Below, one piece after another: positions 26,113 to 35,210 of a stretch of DNA of 64,000 nt; within the stretch, counting starts at the first letter, position 1, and the number at the start of each line of letters is the position of its first letter. The DNA is from Sphingobium sp. AP49 (lineage in GTDB: Bacteria; Pseudomonadota; Alphaproteobacteria; Sphingomonadales; Sphingomonadaceae), in contig NZ_CP124576.1 in NCBI RefSeq assembly GCF_000281715.2, positions 2,735,501 to 2,799,500 of the forward strand, given 5' to 3'. The position numbers and the translations under genes were made by a program. Below the pieces are notes generated by a model. The model was not told where the DNA came from. It ran no database searches and saw only the letters and a program-made list of their open reading frames with translations.

Positions 26113-28116
26113 CACCAGGGCGATGAGTTCGGGCGTGGAGACGCCCGCCGAACGCAGGAAACCCTGATAATAGTCACACCCTTCCCGGGCGAGCAGGTCG
26201 AGTTGCTCCTCGGTCTCCACCCCCTCGGCGATGACGCGCAGGCCCAGCGACTTGGCCATATGGATGACCCCCCGCACGATGATCCGGTCGCGCGCGGATC
26301 CGGCAATATCCTGGGCCAGGCTGCTGTCGATCTTGAGATAGTCTAGCGGCAGGCCCTTCAAATAGGCCAGGCTCGAATAGCCGGTACCGAAATCGTCGAT
26401 CGCGACCGCCAGCCCTTCGGCCCGCAGCGCCGTCAGCAAGGCGGCAGCAGCATCGACATCCTGGATCAGCCCGCTTTCGGTGATCTCCACCGTCAACCGC
26501 GACCGGGGAAAGCCGCTGCGATCGACCAGGCCGAGAAAATCGGCCATGAAGCCCGGCTGGGCGATGTCGGCGGCGGTGACGTTGATCGACAGGCGCAGAT
26601 TGGACAGCGCGCTCGGCCAGGCCGCCGCCTGACGCAGCGCCTCAGCCTGGATATGGGCCGAGAGCGGCAGCATGTAATCGGATCGTTCGGCCGTTCCGAA
26701 CAGGATCGCCGCCCCCAGCGGTCCATGTTGTGGATGGTTCCAGCGCGCCAGCGCCTCGACCCCGCTGATATGATGGTCATCGACCGGATATTGCGGCTGG
26801 AACACGATGCCGATCTCGCCCCGGTGCAAGGCCAGCCGCAGGTCGGTTTCCAACTGGTCGGCATCGATCTGGCGACTGCGCTTCTCGGCGGAAAAAATGC
26901 GGATGCCCTCGCCTCCGCCTTGGCGTGCATCGGCCAGCGCCGCGCCCGCCCGGCGCAGCAATTGGGTCGCATCATCGTCGGCCCGCGCCTGGGCGATGCC
27001 ACAGCGGGCGATCAGCCGGATCAGATGATCGCCCGCCGTGAACGGTCGGCCGATCGCGCCGATCAATTGCCGCGCGAGATAGGTCGCCGGTTCAGCCGCT
27101 GCCGCATCGCCCGTCAAACCGACCAGGAATTCGGTACCCGCGATCCGCGCGACCATGGCATGACCCGCGACTTCGTCAACGATCTGCTCCATTCGCCGCG
27201 CGATCCGCCCCAGCAGCGCGTCTCCCACGACCTGCCCATAGGCCGCGTTCATCCGGTCGAAATTGCTGATCGAGAGCAGTACGACGGTGGTCGCCAGCCC
27301 CGATCGCCGGTCCAGCCAGTCAAGGGCGGCATGACGCGACCGCAGGCCCGTCAGGTTATCGCGGCTGGTGACATCCTGATCCTGTTCGTCGGACAGCCAT
27401 TCGACGTCCGCGGCCACCGCCCCGTCATCGAAGCGCAGATGATGCACCAGGCGATTGCCCGGCCGATCAGGCACGGCGTGCGCGAAAGCAGCCGGCCGTC
27501 CCGTTTGCATCATGCTGTCCAGGGCTGCGAACACGGCCTTGCGTTCCGTTCGCTGCAATTGCCCGATCAATACGGACGGAGCGTGATGGCGTCCTTCCAG
27601 ACCCAGATGCCGCGCCAGGCTCTCGCTCAAGCGCATGCCGGCACCATCGCGGTCCATTTCCCAATAGAGCGCGTCGCCCCGCCTGATGCGTTGCGCCCGC
27701 TGGCTCTGCATCGCTCCACCGCCCAGCCGCTCCACCAGCCGGTGCGCCGATGCCAGCGTCGCGCGCAATATCTCCGGATTGACGGGCGCCGTGATATAAT
27801 GGGTGGCGCCTGCCTCGAACAGCTGGGGCAATATGGCCAGCGCCCCCGGTTCGACCAGCACGACCAGCGCACAGCCGCCCGCCTCGACCGCAGGCACGAG
27901 CGGGGCGATCAATCTGGCCGCACCGCCGCCGCCGCGCATGTCGACCAGCGCGATCTGCGCATCGCTGCGCAGGAAACGCTGCGGCGCATCCGCTGCGCGC
28001 CGGGCGCCGATCGCACGCCATCCCGCCTCCTGCGCTGCTCTGCACAGGGGGTCACGATCGCCGGGCGACAGGATGAAGATGCTACGCTGCCCGTCCGGGG
28101 CGGCCTGCCCGCTCAC
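26101..28116 (-). CDS. EAL-domain c-di-GMP phosphodiesterase with degenerate GGDEF and receiver-like domain
   Basis: 671 aa. The N-terminal 130 residues resemble a receiver domain (IFILSPGDRD, LVDMRG), but the conserved Lys is replaced (TAPVNPE), so phosphorylation is doubtful. A middle region leads to a GGDEF domain whose signature reads A-G-T-E-F (about 326-330), so cyclase activity is unlikely. The EAL domain has E-A-L at 454-456 and the metal/catalytic motifs ITESG, DDFGTGYSSL, LKID and AEGVET, so hydrolysis of c-di-GMP is expected. The start is GTG 28116, with GGGAGG about 10 nt upstream. It is divergent from moaA. Confidence 0.85.
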   Translation of the reverse strand: MSGQAAPDGQRSIFILSPGDRDPLCRAAQEAGWRAIGARRAADAPQRFLRSDAQIALVDMRGGGGAARLIAPLVPAVEAGGCALVVLVEPGALAILPQLFEAGATHYITAPVNPEILRATLASAHRLVERLGGGAMQSQRAQRIRRGDALYWEMDRDGAGMRLSESLARHLGLEGRHHAPSVLIGQLQRTERKAVFAALDSMMQTGRPAAFAHAVPDRPGNRLVHHLRFDDGAVAADVEWLSDEQDQDVTSRDNLTGLRSRHAALDWLDRRSGLATTVVLLSISNFDRMNAAYGQVVGDALLGRIARRMEQIVDEVAGHAMVARIAGTEFLVGLTGDAAAAEPATYLARQLIGAIGRPFTAGDHLIRLIARCGIAQARADDDATQLLRRAGAALADARQGGGEGIRIFSAEKRSRQIDADQLETDLRLALHRGEIGIVFQPQYPVDDHHISGVEALARWNHPQHGPLGAAILFGTAERSDYMLPLSAHIQAEALRQAAAWPSALSNLRLSINVTAADIAQPGFMADFLGLVDRSGFPRSRLTVEITESGLIQDVDAAAALLTALRAEGLAVAIDDFGTGYSSLAYLKGLPLDYLKIDSSLAQDIAGSARDRIIVRGVIHMAKSLGLRVIAEGVETEEQLDLLAREGCDYYQGFLRSAGVSTPELIALVLQA

Positions 28117-28238
28117 TCTTGTAACGCCTCCCTGACAACCCGCGCCGTGCTGTTGTAACAGCAACCGGTTACCGACCTCTTCAACATCCCGCAACTGGCG
28201 TGCTTGCACCGACCCTGCCCATCGCCTAGCTAAGCATC

Positions 28239-29252
28239 ATGGCGATCGTCGATCCTGCCCCTGCCCCCATGACCGACGGCCTGGGCCGCCGGATCAATTA
28301 TCTGCGGATTTCCGTTACGGATCGATGCGACCTGCGCTGCCGCTACTGCATGGCGGAACGCATGACCTTCCTGCCGCGCAGCCAGGTTCTGACGCTGGAG
28401 GAAATCGCGTTGCTGGCAGACCTGTTCATCGCGCGCGGGGTTCGCCGCATCCGCTTGACCGGGGGTGAACCTCTGGTACGGCGTGACATCCTCGATCTTG
28501 TCCGCAGAATCGGCCGCCATTTGGGTGGCGGTTTGGACGAACTGACCATGACCAGCAACGGGACGCGACTGGCTCAACATGCCGACGCTTTGTACGAGGC
28601 GGGCCTCCGGCGGATCAATGTCAGCCTGGACACGCTGGACACCGATCGCTTCACGCATGTGACCCGCGGCGGCGATATTCGTGCGGTGCTTGACGGATTG
28701 GCTGCAGCGCGACTGGCGGGCTTGGCGGTCAAGATCAACATGGTTGCGCTGAAAGGCATCAACGAGGACGAAATTCTGCCGATGCTGCATTGGTGTAACG
28801 CACAGGGGTTCGACCTGACTTTGATCGAGACAATGCCGCTGGGCGATACCGGTGAGGATCGCAGCGACCATTATCTTCCCCTGACCAAGGTCGCGGCCGC
28901 CATTGATACCCAGCATCGCCTAACGCCAGTCGACATGCGCACTGGTGGCCCCGCCCGCTATCATGCCGTCGATGGCATGCAAACGCGGCTCGGCCTTATT
29001 ACGCCGATGACGCGCAATTTCTGCGCTGATTGCAACCGAATGCGCATGACCTGCGAGGGCAAGATTTTCATGTGCCTGGGCCATGAGGATCATATCGATT
29101 TCAAGACTGCGTTTCGTGACGGGGGCATTGCCGCCGTGGAGCCTCTGATCGACCGGTCCCTGCGGCTCAAGCCTGCCCGTCATGACTTTCGCATAGGGGC
29201 CGGCGCCTCGCCTGCAGCCGTGCAACGGCATATGAGCGTTACCGGCGGATGA
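28239..29252 (+). CDS. moaA: GTP 3',8-cyclase (molybdenum cofactor biosynthesis)
   Basis: A radical SAM enzyme making the first intermediate of molybdopterin from GTP. It has 337 aa. The N-terminal cluster motif is CDLRCRYC (about residues 30-37) with the following LTGGEPL. The C-terminal second cluster has C-x-x-C in FCADCNR and another Cys in MTCEG. The protein ends in the conserved Gly-Gly. No other moa gene is nearby. The last four bases overlap the nadK start (ATGA), so translation is probably coupled. Confidence 0.95.
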   Translation: MAIVDPAPAPMTDGLGRRINYLRISVTDRCDLRCRYCMAERMTFLPRSQVLTLEEIALLADLFIARGVRRIRLTGGEPLVRRDILDLVRRIGRHLGGGLDELTMTSNGTRLAQHADALYEAGLRRINVSLDTLDTDRFTHVTRGGDIRAVLDGLAAARLAGLAVKINMVALKGINEDEILPMLHWCNAQGFDLTLIETMPLGDTGEDRSDHYLPLTKVAAAIDTQHRLTPVDMRTGGPARYHAVDGMQTRLGLITPMTRNFCADCNRMRMTCEGKIFMCLGHEDHIDFKTAFRDGGIAAVEPLIDRSLRLKPARHDFRIGAGASPAAVQRHMSVTGG

Positions 29253-30025
29253 TCGACGAGCCTCGACGCGCGCTGGTCGCGTCCCCCACCCAGGCAGCCA
29301 AGGCAGCGGAGGAGCGCCTGCGCGCAGCCTATGACTTCGTGCCGATCGAACAGGCCGACACCGTCATCGCCCTCGGCGGTGACGGCTTCATGCTGCAGAC
29401 ATTGCACGCCATGCTCGAATCGCGCCGCATCCTGCCGATATTCGGCATGAACCTTGGCACGGTCGGTTTCCTGATGAACGAATGGCGGCTGGAACGGCTG
29501 GAGCAACGGCTCGAAAGTGCCAAGACCTTCAAGGTCAATCCGCTCCGCATGACGGTCGATACGATCGATGGCGAACGTTTCTCGATCCCGGCGATCAACG
29601 AAGTGTCGTTGCTGCGTGAAACCCGCCAGACCGCCAAGCTGGAAGTACAGGTCAATGATCGCCCCGTCCTGCCGGAACTGGTGTGCGACGGCGTGCTGGT
29701 GGCGACTCCCGCAGGATCCACGGCGTATAATCTGTCCGCCCACGGACCGATCCTCCCGCTCGGATCCGGCCTCGTCGCCCTGACCCCGATCAGCCCTTTC
29801 CGTCCGCGTCGCTGGCGTGGCGCCATTCTGCCGGAAAGCACGGCGATCCGTTTCACGGTACTCGATCCGGTAAAACGCCCGGTCAGCGCGGTGGCCGACC
29901 AGCGCGAAGTCCGCGACGTAGCCCAGGTCGAGGTGAAGATCGACCGCGCGACGCCGCTGACGCTGTTGTTCGACCCGGAACATACGCTGGACGATCGGAT
30001 CGCGGCGGAGCAGTTCATCGCGTAA
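29249..30025 (+). CDS. nadK: NAD kinase
   Basis: Phosphorylates NAD to NADP. It has 258 aa, the short alphaproteobacterial form. The ATP/polyphosphate loop GGDG is in IALGGDGFML, followed by FGMNLGTVGFL and the NAD-contact region TPAGSTAYNLSAHGP. The ATG overlaps the moaA stop codon (ATGA), which settles the start. Pairing with moaA probably reflects transcriptional economy rather than a shared pathway. It ends 76 bp before tRNA-Asn. Confidence 0.95.
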   Translation: MIDEPRRALVASPTQAAKAAEERLRAAYDFVPIEQADTVIALGGDGFMLQTLHAMLESRRILPIFGMNLGTVGFLMNEWRLERLEQRLESAKTFKVNPLRMTVDTIDGERFSIPAINEVSLLRETRQTAKLEVQVNDRPVLPELVCDGVLVATPAGSTAYNLSAHGPILPLGSGLVALTPISPFRPRRWRGAILPESTAIRFTVLDPVKRPVSAVADQREVRDVAQVEVKIDRATPLTLLFDPEHTLDDRIAAEQFIA

Positions 30026-30042
30026 TTTTCTGCAATTTGCCG

Positions 30043-30176
30043 CTTGCCATTTCAAGATGGTCGCTGCATATGCGCCGCCTGCCCGGCGAAATCCAGGCTG
30101 CTCCCCGATAGCTCAGCGGTAGAGCATTCGACTGTTAATCGAATGGCCGTAGGTTCGAATCCTACTCGGGGAGCCA
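30043..30176. repeat. 134-bp direct repeat containing tRNA-Asn, left copy
   Basis: Begins CTTGCCATTT and aligns without gaps to 42038-42171. The tRNA part is identical. The 59 bp before it differ at a modest number of positions, mostly near the outer end. Both copies are in the same orientation, 12.0 kb apart. Because the repeat extends upstream of the tRNA rather than downstream, it looks like a segmental duplication rather than a simple integrase att site. Confidence 0.8.
30102..30176 (+). tRNA. tRNA-Asn (anticodon GUU), copy 1
   Basis: 75 nt including an encoded CCA. The acceptor stem is TCCCCGA/TCGGGGA, the D-loop GCTCAGCGGTAGAGC, the anticodon arm ATTCGA-CTGTTAA-TCGAAT with GTT at 30134-30136, and the T-loop GGTTCGAATCC. 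It is followed by an intrinsic terminator at 30265. An identical copy lies at 42097. Confidence 0.98.
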
Positions 30177-30264
30177 CAATTTTCCAGCTCTAAGATTCCG
30201 ACTGTTTTTCAATCGCCTGGGCCATGAAGCGATCAGGTTGGCCGGATTTCGCACTAACATCGTC

Positions 30265-30295
30265 GCCGTAATCCTATGGGATTGCGGCTTTTTTT
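30265..30295 (+). terminator. Rho-independent terminator downstream of tRNA-Asn copy 1
   Basis: A ten-pair stem (GCCGTAATCC/GGATTGCGGC, loop TATG, one G-T pair) is followed at once by seven T residues. It lies 89 bp past the tRNA and probably ends the tRNA transcript. The second tRNA-Asn copy has no such hairpin close behind it. Confidence 0.85.
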
Positions 30296-31301
30296 GTTCA
30301 TATCCAATTTGGCGCCTCCGTCCCTCCCCGCGACGCCGGGATCGCAGGCATTGCGGCGTTCATCCACCGATCATTGAGTAATCATAACCGCCATATCCAC
30401 GCCTTTCCGCCTCGTCGCAGGCCTGCATAAACAGGCGCTTTGCGAAGGTCTCAACTGCCTAGCCCGGGCATCAGTCCTCAATTCAAACTGAACCGGTCTG
30501 GGCTAGATCAGAGAGGGCACGGTCCCGGACCCGCCCATGCTGGTCGAGACAGAAACGGATCGCCCATATCTGACGAGGCTTCAGCGCCCGCTTCGCGCCG
30601 ACCTTGCGCCCAGCGTTCCAAGACACCCGCTCGAGAGCAGCGGGATAAAACTCTGAAATCCCATGACACTTTTCCTATGGCCCTGACGGCCACAGGTAGA
30701 AGGCTTCAGACGACGTCGCCGCTTTGCGGTCGTCCAGCAGCCAAATTTTTCGGTCCCAACTGCGGACGGTTAAATTGCAATTTCCCAATCGGCAAAGCGT
30801 AGGCCTGTCCCTCTATTGCGTGAACGCCAGAATTGAGATCGACCCTTTTCCAGGCAAAAATCGGAACAATAGCCAGTGAAAACTGCGACACTTTACGCCA
30901 ATTAATTGATTTTTATTCGTTAATGATTGAACGAGCGCTGACGTGTCGATTGCGATGTCGCAACGGAGAGGCGTTTTCACGACGGCTTCTCCGTTTCCAT
31001 GTTGTGCTAAGGCCAGAAATTAGAAAATAATCCACCGAACCAAATCGTCGCAAATGGTCCGGGTCCGGTCGCTTCGGCCAATCGGTGATGGCATATCTGT
31101 GAATCTCCTATGCCGGAACCAGAGTTCGCAACGTTAAATGGCCGGCATATGGTGCGTAGCAGCCGCTGCCGCCCTCGCCCCAAATCGGTCATTCGGAAAC
31201 GATTTTGAAATTACCGAATCCGGAACGTCCGCTTGCTGTGCTTGTCAGCTTGGGACAGGGGCGATGCAGGATTGGGCATCGCCCTTTATGGTCACTCGTA
31301 C
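30296..31301. other. about 1-kb gene-poor, apparently decayed stretch
   Basis: Apart from the integrase remnant at 30483-30626 I find no credible gene here. The base composition is lower in GC than the surroundings, with AT-rich patches such as 30895-30930. Frames are broken on both strands. The appearance fits the eroded edge of a former mobile element, but no insertion-sequence ends could be recognised. Confidence 0.5.
30483..30626 (-). pseudogene. truncated tyrosine recombinase/integrase (N-terminal remnant)
   Basis: 47 codons from a GTG. The peptide opens VSWNAGRKVGAKRALKPRQ and continues through IWAIRFCLD and RVRDRALSDLA before a stop. This is the conserved N-terminus of a short tyrosine-recombinase family common in Proteobacteria, where the next residues would be IDSKLRGCDL. 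Similarity stops abruptly after DLA. The catalytic Arg/His/Tyr part is absent, so it is non-functional. It lies 307 bp inside the left tRNA-Asn and is the only recombinase trace found in the tRNA-bracketed segment. Identification is by recall of the family sequence. Confidence 0.6.
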
Positions 31302-32810
31302 TTACTGTTCCTTGAATATGAGCGATTTACCCACAAAGCGCGCCGGCTTCACATTGGACAAAGTTTGGGCCTTGCGCCCCTTGGTGCTCATCCAGGTAAC
31401 TTCGACCTTGACCGCGTCCATGGACTTCAGCCCGAAATGCAAGGGCGCTGCATTTTCCGAATTATAGCCGTCGCCAGTCGAAAGCTGTCGCGTGGCCAAT
31501 ATCTTGCCGGCCTTGTCATAGAGGCGCACTTCCGCCCCCATGCGGGTGAAACGCCCCTTCGCGTCGAGGAGTGTAACCGACAGGCTACGCCTGGCGGCCG
31601 CACGATCCAGATCATTGTGGAACAGGAAATGGCCGCCCTGGCTGGTATAGCCACGCATCACCGACAGGTCGAGCGCGCCGTCCCGGTCATAGTCGACCCA
31701 TTGCACGCCATGGTCGCCGACATTGAGCTGCGACGTCTCGGTCAGAACCTGGCGGAACCCCTTGCCCCCTTCATTATGGAAGAGGCTGTCCTTGGGCTGC
31801 TGCTGGTCACGGGGACCATGATAGGAGGTGACGTAGAGGTCGAGATAACCGTCATTGTCATAATCGCCCCACACCGCACCGACGGCATGATTATCGATGC
31901 CCACGCCCATTTCCTTGGCGACGTTGGTGAAGGTCCCGTCACCATTATTATGGTAGAGCGCGTTCACGCCATAATTGGGCACGAATAGGTCGAGATTGCC
32001 GTCATTGTCATAGTCGCCGACAGCGCAACCGACCCCACCTTCTTCCTTGGAACGCCCCGGATTATCGAGGCCCAGTTCGGGCGCGACATCGGTGAAGCTG
32101 CCGTCGCCATTGTTGCGCCACAGCGCATCGGTCGCGCCTGACTGATTGGCCAGGAAGACGTCCAGAAAGCCGTCGCGATTATAGTCGAACCAGCAGGCGC
32201 CCACGGTCGGCCGGCTATCCGACACGCCGGTGCCGGCCGAGACCGGAACGAACTTGCCATTGTCGTTGCGATAGAGGCTGTTGGGGCCGATGCGATTGGC
32301 GGCATAGACGTCCAGGTCGCCATCATTGTCGTAATCGACCCAACTGGTCTGGCGTGCGGAGCGGTTGGGGATGGTCAGGCCCAGTTCGGGTGCGACATTG
32401 GTGAATATCTTGCCGCCTTCATTGCGGAAGACCAGGCTGAGTTCCCCCGGCATGGTCGCCCCGCCCAACAGGTCGATCCAGCCGTCGCCATCATAATCGC
32501 CCCAGGCGACGCCCCGCATTTCCGGGCCGGATGTGGGGAGACCCAATTGCGGCCCGACATTGACGAACTTTCCATCGTCATTGCGATAGAGGCGGATGTT
32601 GCCGCCCTTGAGCGAGACAACCAGGTCGAGGTCGCCATCATTGTCGAAGTCCGCCCAGCTGTTGGACAAGGATCCGGCAATGGCGAAATCGCCTGGCTGT
32701 ATGGAGGTGAAGGGCGGCTCGGCAGGCGAGGCAGCGTCCTGCGCCATTGCCGGCTGGCACAGCAGCATCAGCGGCAGGATATGGCAAAGCGACCGGTTCG
32801 GCGATGGCAT
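31302..32810 (-). CDS. exported FG-GAP/VCBS repeat protein with ASPIC/UnbV C-terminus
   Basis: 502 aa with a signal peptide (cleavage near AMAQ, about residue 24). Repeated calcium-loop-like D-x-D-x-D-G-x-x-D motifs (such as FDNDGDLDL, YDGDGWIDL, YDNDGDLDV, YDNDGYLDLY) recur roughly every 50-60 residues and suggest a seven-bladed propeller. The last ~90 residues resemble the ASPIC/UnbV (CRTAC1-type) domain. It is probably periplasmic or surface-bound and may bind ligand or protein. It starts 19 bp after the MFS gene and is the last gene of the sigma-fecR-MFS-propeller set on this strand. No enzymatic motif is seen. Confidence 0.8.
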   Translation of the reverse strand: MPSPNRSLCHILPLMLLCQPAMAQDAASPAEPPFTSIQPGDFAIAGSLSNSWADFDNDGDLDLVVSLKGGNIRLYRNDDGKFVNVGPQLGLPTSGPEMRGVAWGDYDGDGWIDLLGGATMPGELSLVFRNEGGKIFTNVAPELGLTIPNRSARQTSWVDYDNDGDLDVYAANRIGPNSLYRNDNGKFVPVSAGTGVSDSRPTVGACWFDYNRDGFLDVFLANQSGATDALWRNNGDGSFTDVAPELGLDNPGRSKEEGGVGCAVGDYDNDGNLDLFVPNYGVNALYHNNGDGTFTNVAKEMGVGIDNHAVGAVWGDYDNDGYLDLYVTSYHGPRDQQQPKDSLFHNEGGKGFRQVLTETSQLNVGDHGVQWVDYDRDGALDLSVMRGYTSQGGHFLFHNDLDRAAARRSLSVTLLDAKGRFTRMGAEVRLYDKAGKILATRQLSTGDGYNSENAAPLHFGLKSMDAVKVEVTWMSTKGRKAQTLSNVKPARFVGKSLIFKEQ

Positions 32811-32829
32811 GGATATTCCCCTCTTTCTT

Positions 32830-34131
32830 TCAGATTTGGCTGGTTTTGCGCGTGTCGGGCATGCGCAGATAGACGATCAGCGACACCGCGATCATGGCGG
32901 TGACGTACCAGTAGAAGCCGCCTTCCATCCCGGCGTGCTTCATCCAGAGCGCGGCATATTCGGCGGTGCCGCCGAACAGGGTGTTGGCCAGCGCATAGGG
33001 AAGCGCGACGCCCAGCGCCCGGATATTGGCCGGGAACAGCTCCGCCTTCACGATCGCGTTGATGGAGGTGTAGCCGGTGACGATCACCAGGCCGCCCAGC
33101 ACCAGCAGGAAGGCGCCGAAGGAGGAAGTGACACGCTCCAGCGCCGTGAAGATCGCCGTGGTGAACAGGACGCCGCTGACGCCGAAGCCGATCAGCAGCG
33201 GCTTGCGACCGATGCGGTCGGACAGCCAGCCGGCCATGGGCTGCAACAGCATGTAGATGAACAGCGCCGAGGCCATGATCGCGGTCGCGGTCTGGCGGCC
33301 GAAGCCGGCGCTGTTGACCAGGAATTTCTGCATGTAAGTGCTGTAGGCATAGAAGGCGAGCGTGCCGCCGGCGGTGAGCGCCATGACCAGCAGCACTTCA
33401 CGCGGATGCTGCCGGATGAGGTTGAGGCCGCTGGAGCGGGGCCGTTCGTTGATGGCCGCACTTTCCTCGAAGGCTTCGGTTTCCTTGAGCCCGCGGCGCA
33501 GGCGATAGACGCCGACCGCCATTACCCCGCCGATCACGAACGGCACCCGCCAGCCCCAGCTTTCCAGCTGATGTTCGGTGAGGAACAGCTGGAGCAGCAG
33601 CAGGACACAGAGCGCCAGCAGCTGACCGGCGATCAGCGTCACATATTGGAAGCTGGAAAAGAAACCGCGCTGATCGCTCTGCGCCATTTCCGACAGGTAG
33701 GTCGCGCTGGCGCCATATTCGCCGCCGATCGACAGGCCCTGCATCAGGCGGGCGAGCAGCAACAAGGCCGGCGCGGCGACGCCGATGCTGGCATAGCTGG
33801 GGATGGCCGCGATCATCAGCGATCCGCCGGCCATCATCATGACCGAGAGGGTAAGGCCCGCCTTGCGCCCCTTGCGGTCGGCATAGATGCCCATCGCCCA
33901 GGCACCGATCGGCCGCATCAGGAAGCCGACGGCGAAAATCGCTGCCGCATTCAGCAACTGGGCGGTGCTGTCGTCCGATGGAAAGAAGACCGGCGCGAAA
34001 TAGAGGGTGAAGGCGGAATAGACATACCAGTCATACCATTCGATCAGATTGCCGATCGATCCGCCAAGGATGGATTTCAGGCGATCCTGGCGGGAAAGAC
34101 TGGCTGGGGAGAGAGACGCAACATGTTCCAT
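32830..34131 (-). CDS. MFS transporter, metabolite:H+ symporter type
   Basis: 433 aa with twelve predicted membrane helices. The N-terminus GNLIEWYDWYVYSAF and the loop motifs DRKGRK (after helix 2) and SDRIGRKP (after helix 8) are typical of the metabolite:H+ symporter branch (KgtP, ProP, ShiA), which takes up carboxylates or betaines. The substrate here is unknown. The place between fecR (32 bp upstream) and the exported propeller gene suggests it moves a product of the receptor/acylase system across the inner membrane. Confidence 0.85.
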   Translation of the reverse strand: MEHVASLSPASLSRQDRLKSILGGSIGNLIEWYDWYVYSAFTLYFAPVFFPSDDSTAQLLNAAAIFAVGFLMRPIGAWAMGIYADRKGRKAGLTLSVMMMAGGSLMIAAIPSYASIGVAAPALLLLARLMQGLSIGGEYGASATYLSEMAQSDQRGFFSSFQYVTLIAGQLLALCVLLLLQLFLTEHQLESWGWRVPFVIGGVMAVGVYRLRRGLKETEAFEESAAINERPRSSGLNLIRQHPREVLLVMALTAGGTLAFYAYSTYMQKFLVNSAGFGRQTATAIMASALFIYMLLQPMAGWLSDRIGRKPLLIGFGVSGVLFTTAIFTALERVTSSFGAFLLVLGGLVIVTGYTSINAIVKAELFPANIRALGVALPYALANTLFGGTAEYAALWMKHAGMEGGFYWYVTAMIAVSLIVYLRMPDTRKTSQI

Positions 34132-34163
34132 CCCCGTTGATACGGACGGCCCCGCTCGTTCTG

Positions 34164-35210
34164 CTAACTGCCTTCGGCGGACACCAAAATTATCGAATTG
34201 TCGCTGCCCGGAACGGCGCGGATGCCAAAGCCGCTTTCGAGTGCGTCGACGAAATCCTGCGACCGGTCGAGGCGGAAGGCGCCGCCGACCCGCAGGCTGG
34301 CGATCGCCGGATCGCCGATCACCAGCGGCGTGGGACGATAGCGGTTGAACTCCTCGACCGCCTGGGCGAGCGTGTCCCCCTCGAACTCCACCATGCCTTC
34401 CTGCCAGGCGGTGCGCTGCTTGATCTTGGCCGGTTCCAGATGGGTGACGGCGATGCTGCCGCTGCGCACAGCCGCGCTGCGCCCGCTTTCGATCCGACGG
34501 ACGGCAGAGTCGCCGTTGCGGACCGCCACGATCCCCTCGATCACGGTCAATTCGGTGACATCGGCGCGCAGGCGCACGTTGAACATCGTACCGACGGCGC
34601 GCACCAGCGTCCCGTCGGCGTTGACGATGAAGGGGCGTTTGGCGTCATGGGCGACATCAAACTGCGCCTCACCCTTCAACAGGGTGATCGACCGCATGTC
34701 GTCGCGCAAGGCGACCTCGACGGAGCTATTGGTGTTGAGATGAATGCGGGAGCCGTCAGCCAGTTGCACCGTGCGGGTCTCGCCCAAGGCTGTACGATAA
34801 TGGTCAACCGTGCCCAGCAGGCGCAGGGCGACGGTGGAAGCCACCCCAATCGCCGCTGCTGCGGTCGCCAGGCCGAGGAGCAGACCACGACGACCGATCA
34901 GGGGCCGCCGGACATCCGCTATGGGCTCCTCCACGACCGTATCGTTGGGCAAGAAACTCGCAGGCGATGCGGGCCTGTCCTGCTGGCTGGCGGGCAGTTC
35001 ATTCAGTCGCTCGGTCAGTTCCCAGCTGACCTCCGCCTTGGCAAAGGCGAAGCCATGGGCCGGGTCGATCGCCACCCAGGCATAGGCGGCGTTCCAGTCT
35101 TCGAGGGCATCACTCGCTCGCGCGTTAAGATACAGACGAGCCGCTTCGGCCTCGATCGCCTGCATGTCCTCCGCGCTTCTGTAGCGACCATCCAAATCCA
35201 GAACCCTCAT
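34164..35210 (-). CDS. FecR-type anti-sigma regulator
   Basis: 348 aa. An N-terminal cytoplasmic DUF4880 region that would hold the sigma factor (EAARLYLNAR, WNAAYAWV) is followed by one membrane helix (about 108-132). The periplasmic FecR domain (TVQLADGSRIHLNTNSSVEV, then KGEAQFDVAHD) and a C-terminal STN-interacting part come next. It should pass a signal from the occupied TonB receptor to the ECF sigma factor. The start is uncertain: ATG 35210 overlaps the sigma gene by 86 bp, and ATG 35165 has GGAGG very close upstream and overlaps by 41 bp. Either way translation is coupled to the sigma gene. Confidence 0.88.
   Translation of the reverse strand: MRVLDLDGRYRSAEDMQAIEAEAARLYLNARASDALEDWNAAYAWVAIDPAHGFAFAKAEVSWELTERLNELPASQQDRPASPASFLPNDTVVEEPIADVRRPLIGRRGLLLGLATAAAAIGVASTVALRLLGTVDHYRTALGETRTVQLADGSRIHLNTNSSVEVALRDDMRSITLLKGEAQFDVAHDAKRPFIVNADGTLVRAVGTMFNVRLRADVTELTVIEGIVAVRNGDSAVRRIESGRSAAVRSGSIAVTHLEPAKIKQRTAWQEGMVEFEGDTLAQAVEEFNRYRPTPLVIGDPAIASLRVGGAFRLDRSQDFVDALESGFGIRAVPGSDNSIILVSAEGS

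Noticed and set aside
30440..31467. Short open frames between the left tRNA-Asn and the FG-GAP gene as genes
   Set aside because: None has a ribosome-binding site, recognisable motif or typical codon use, except the integrase fragment, which is treated as a pseudogene.
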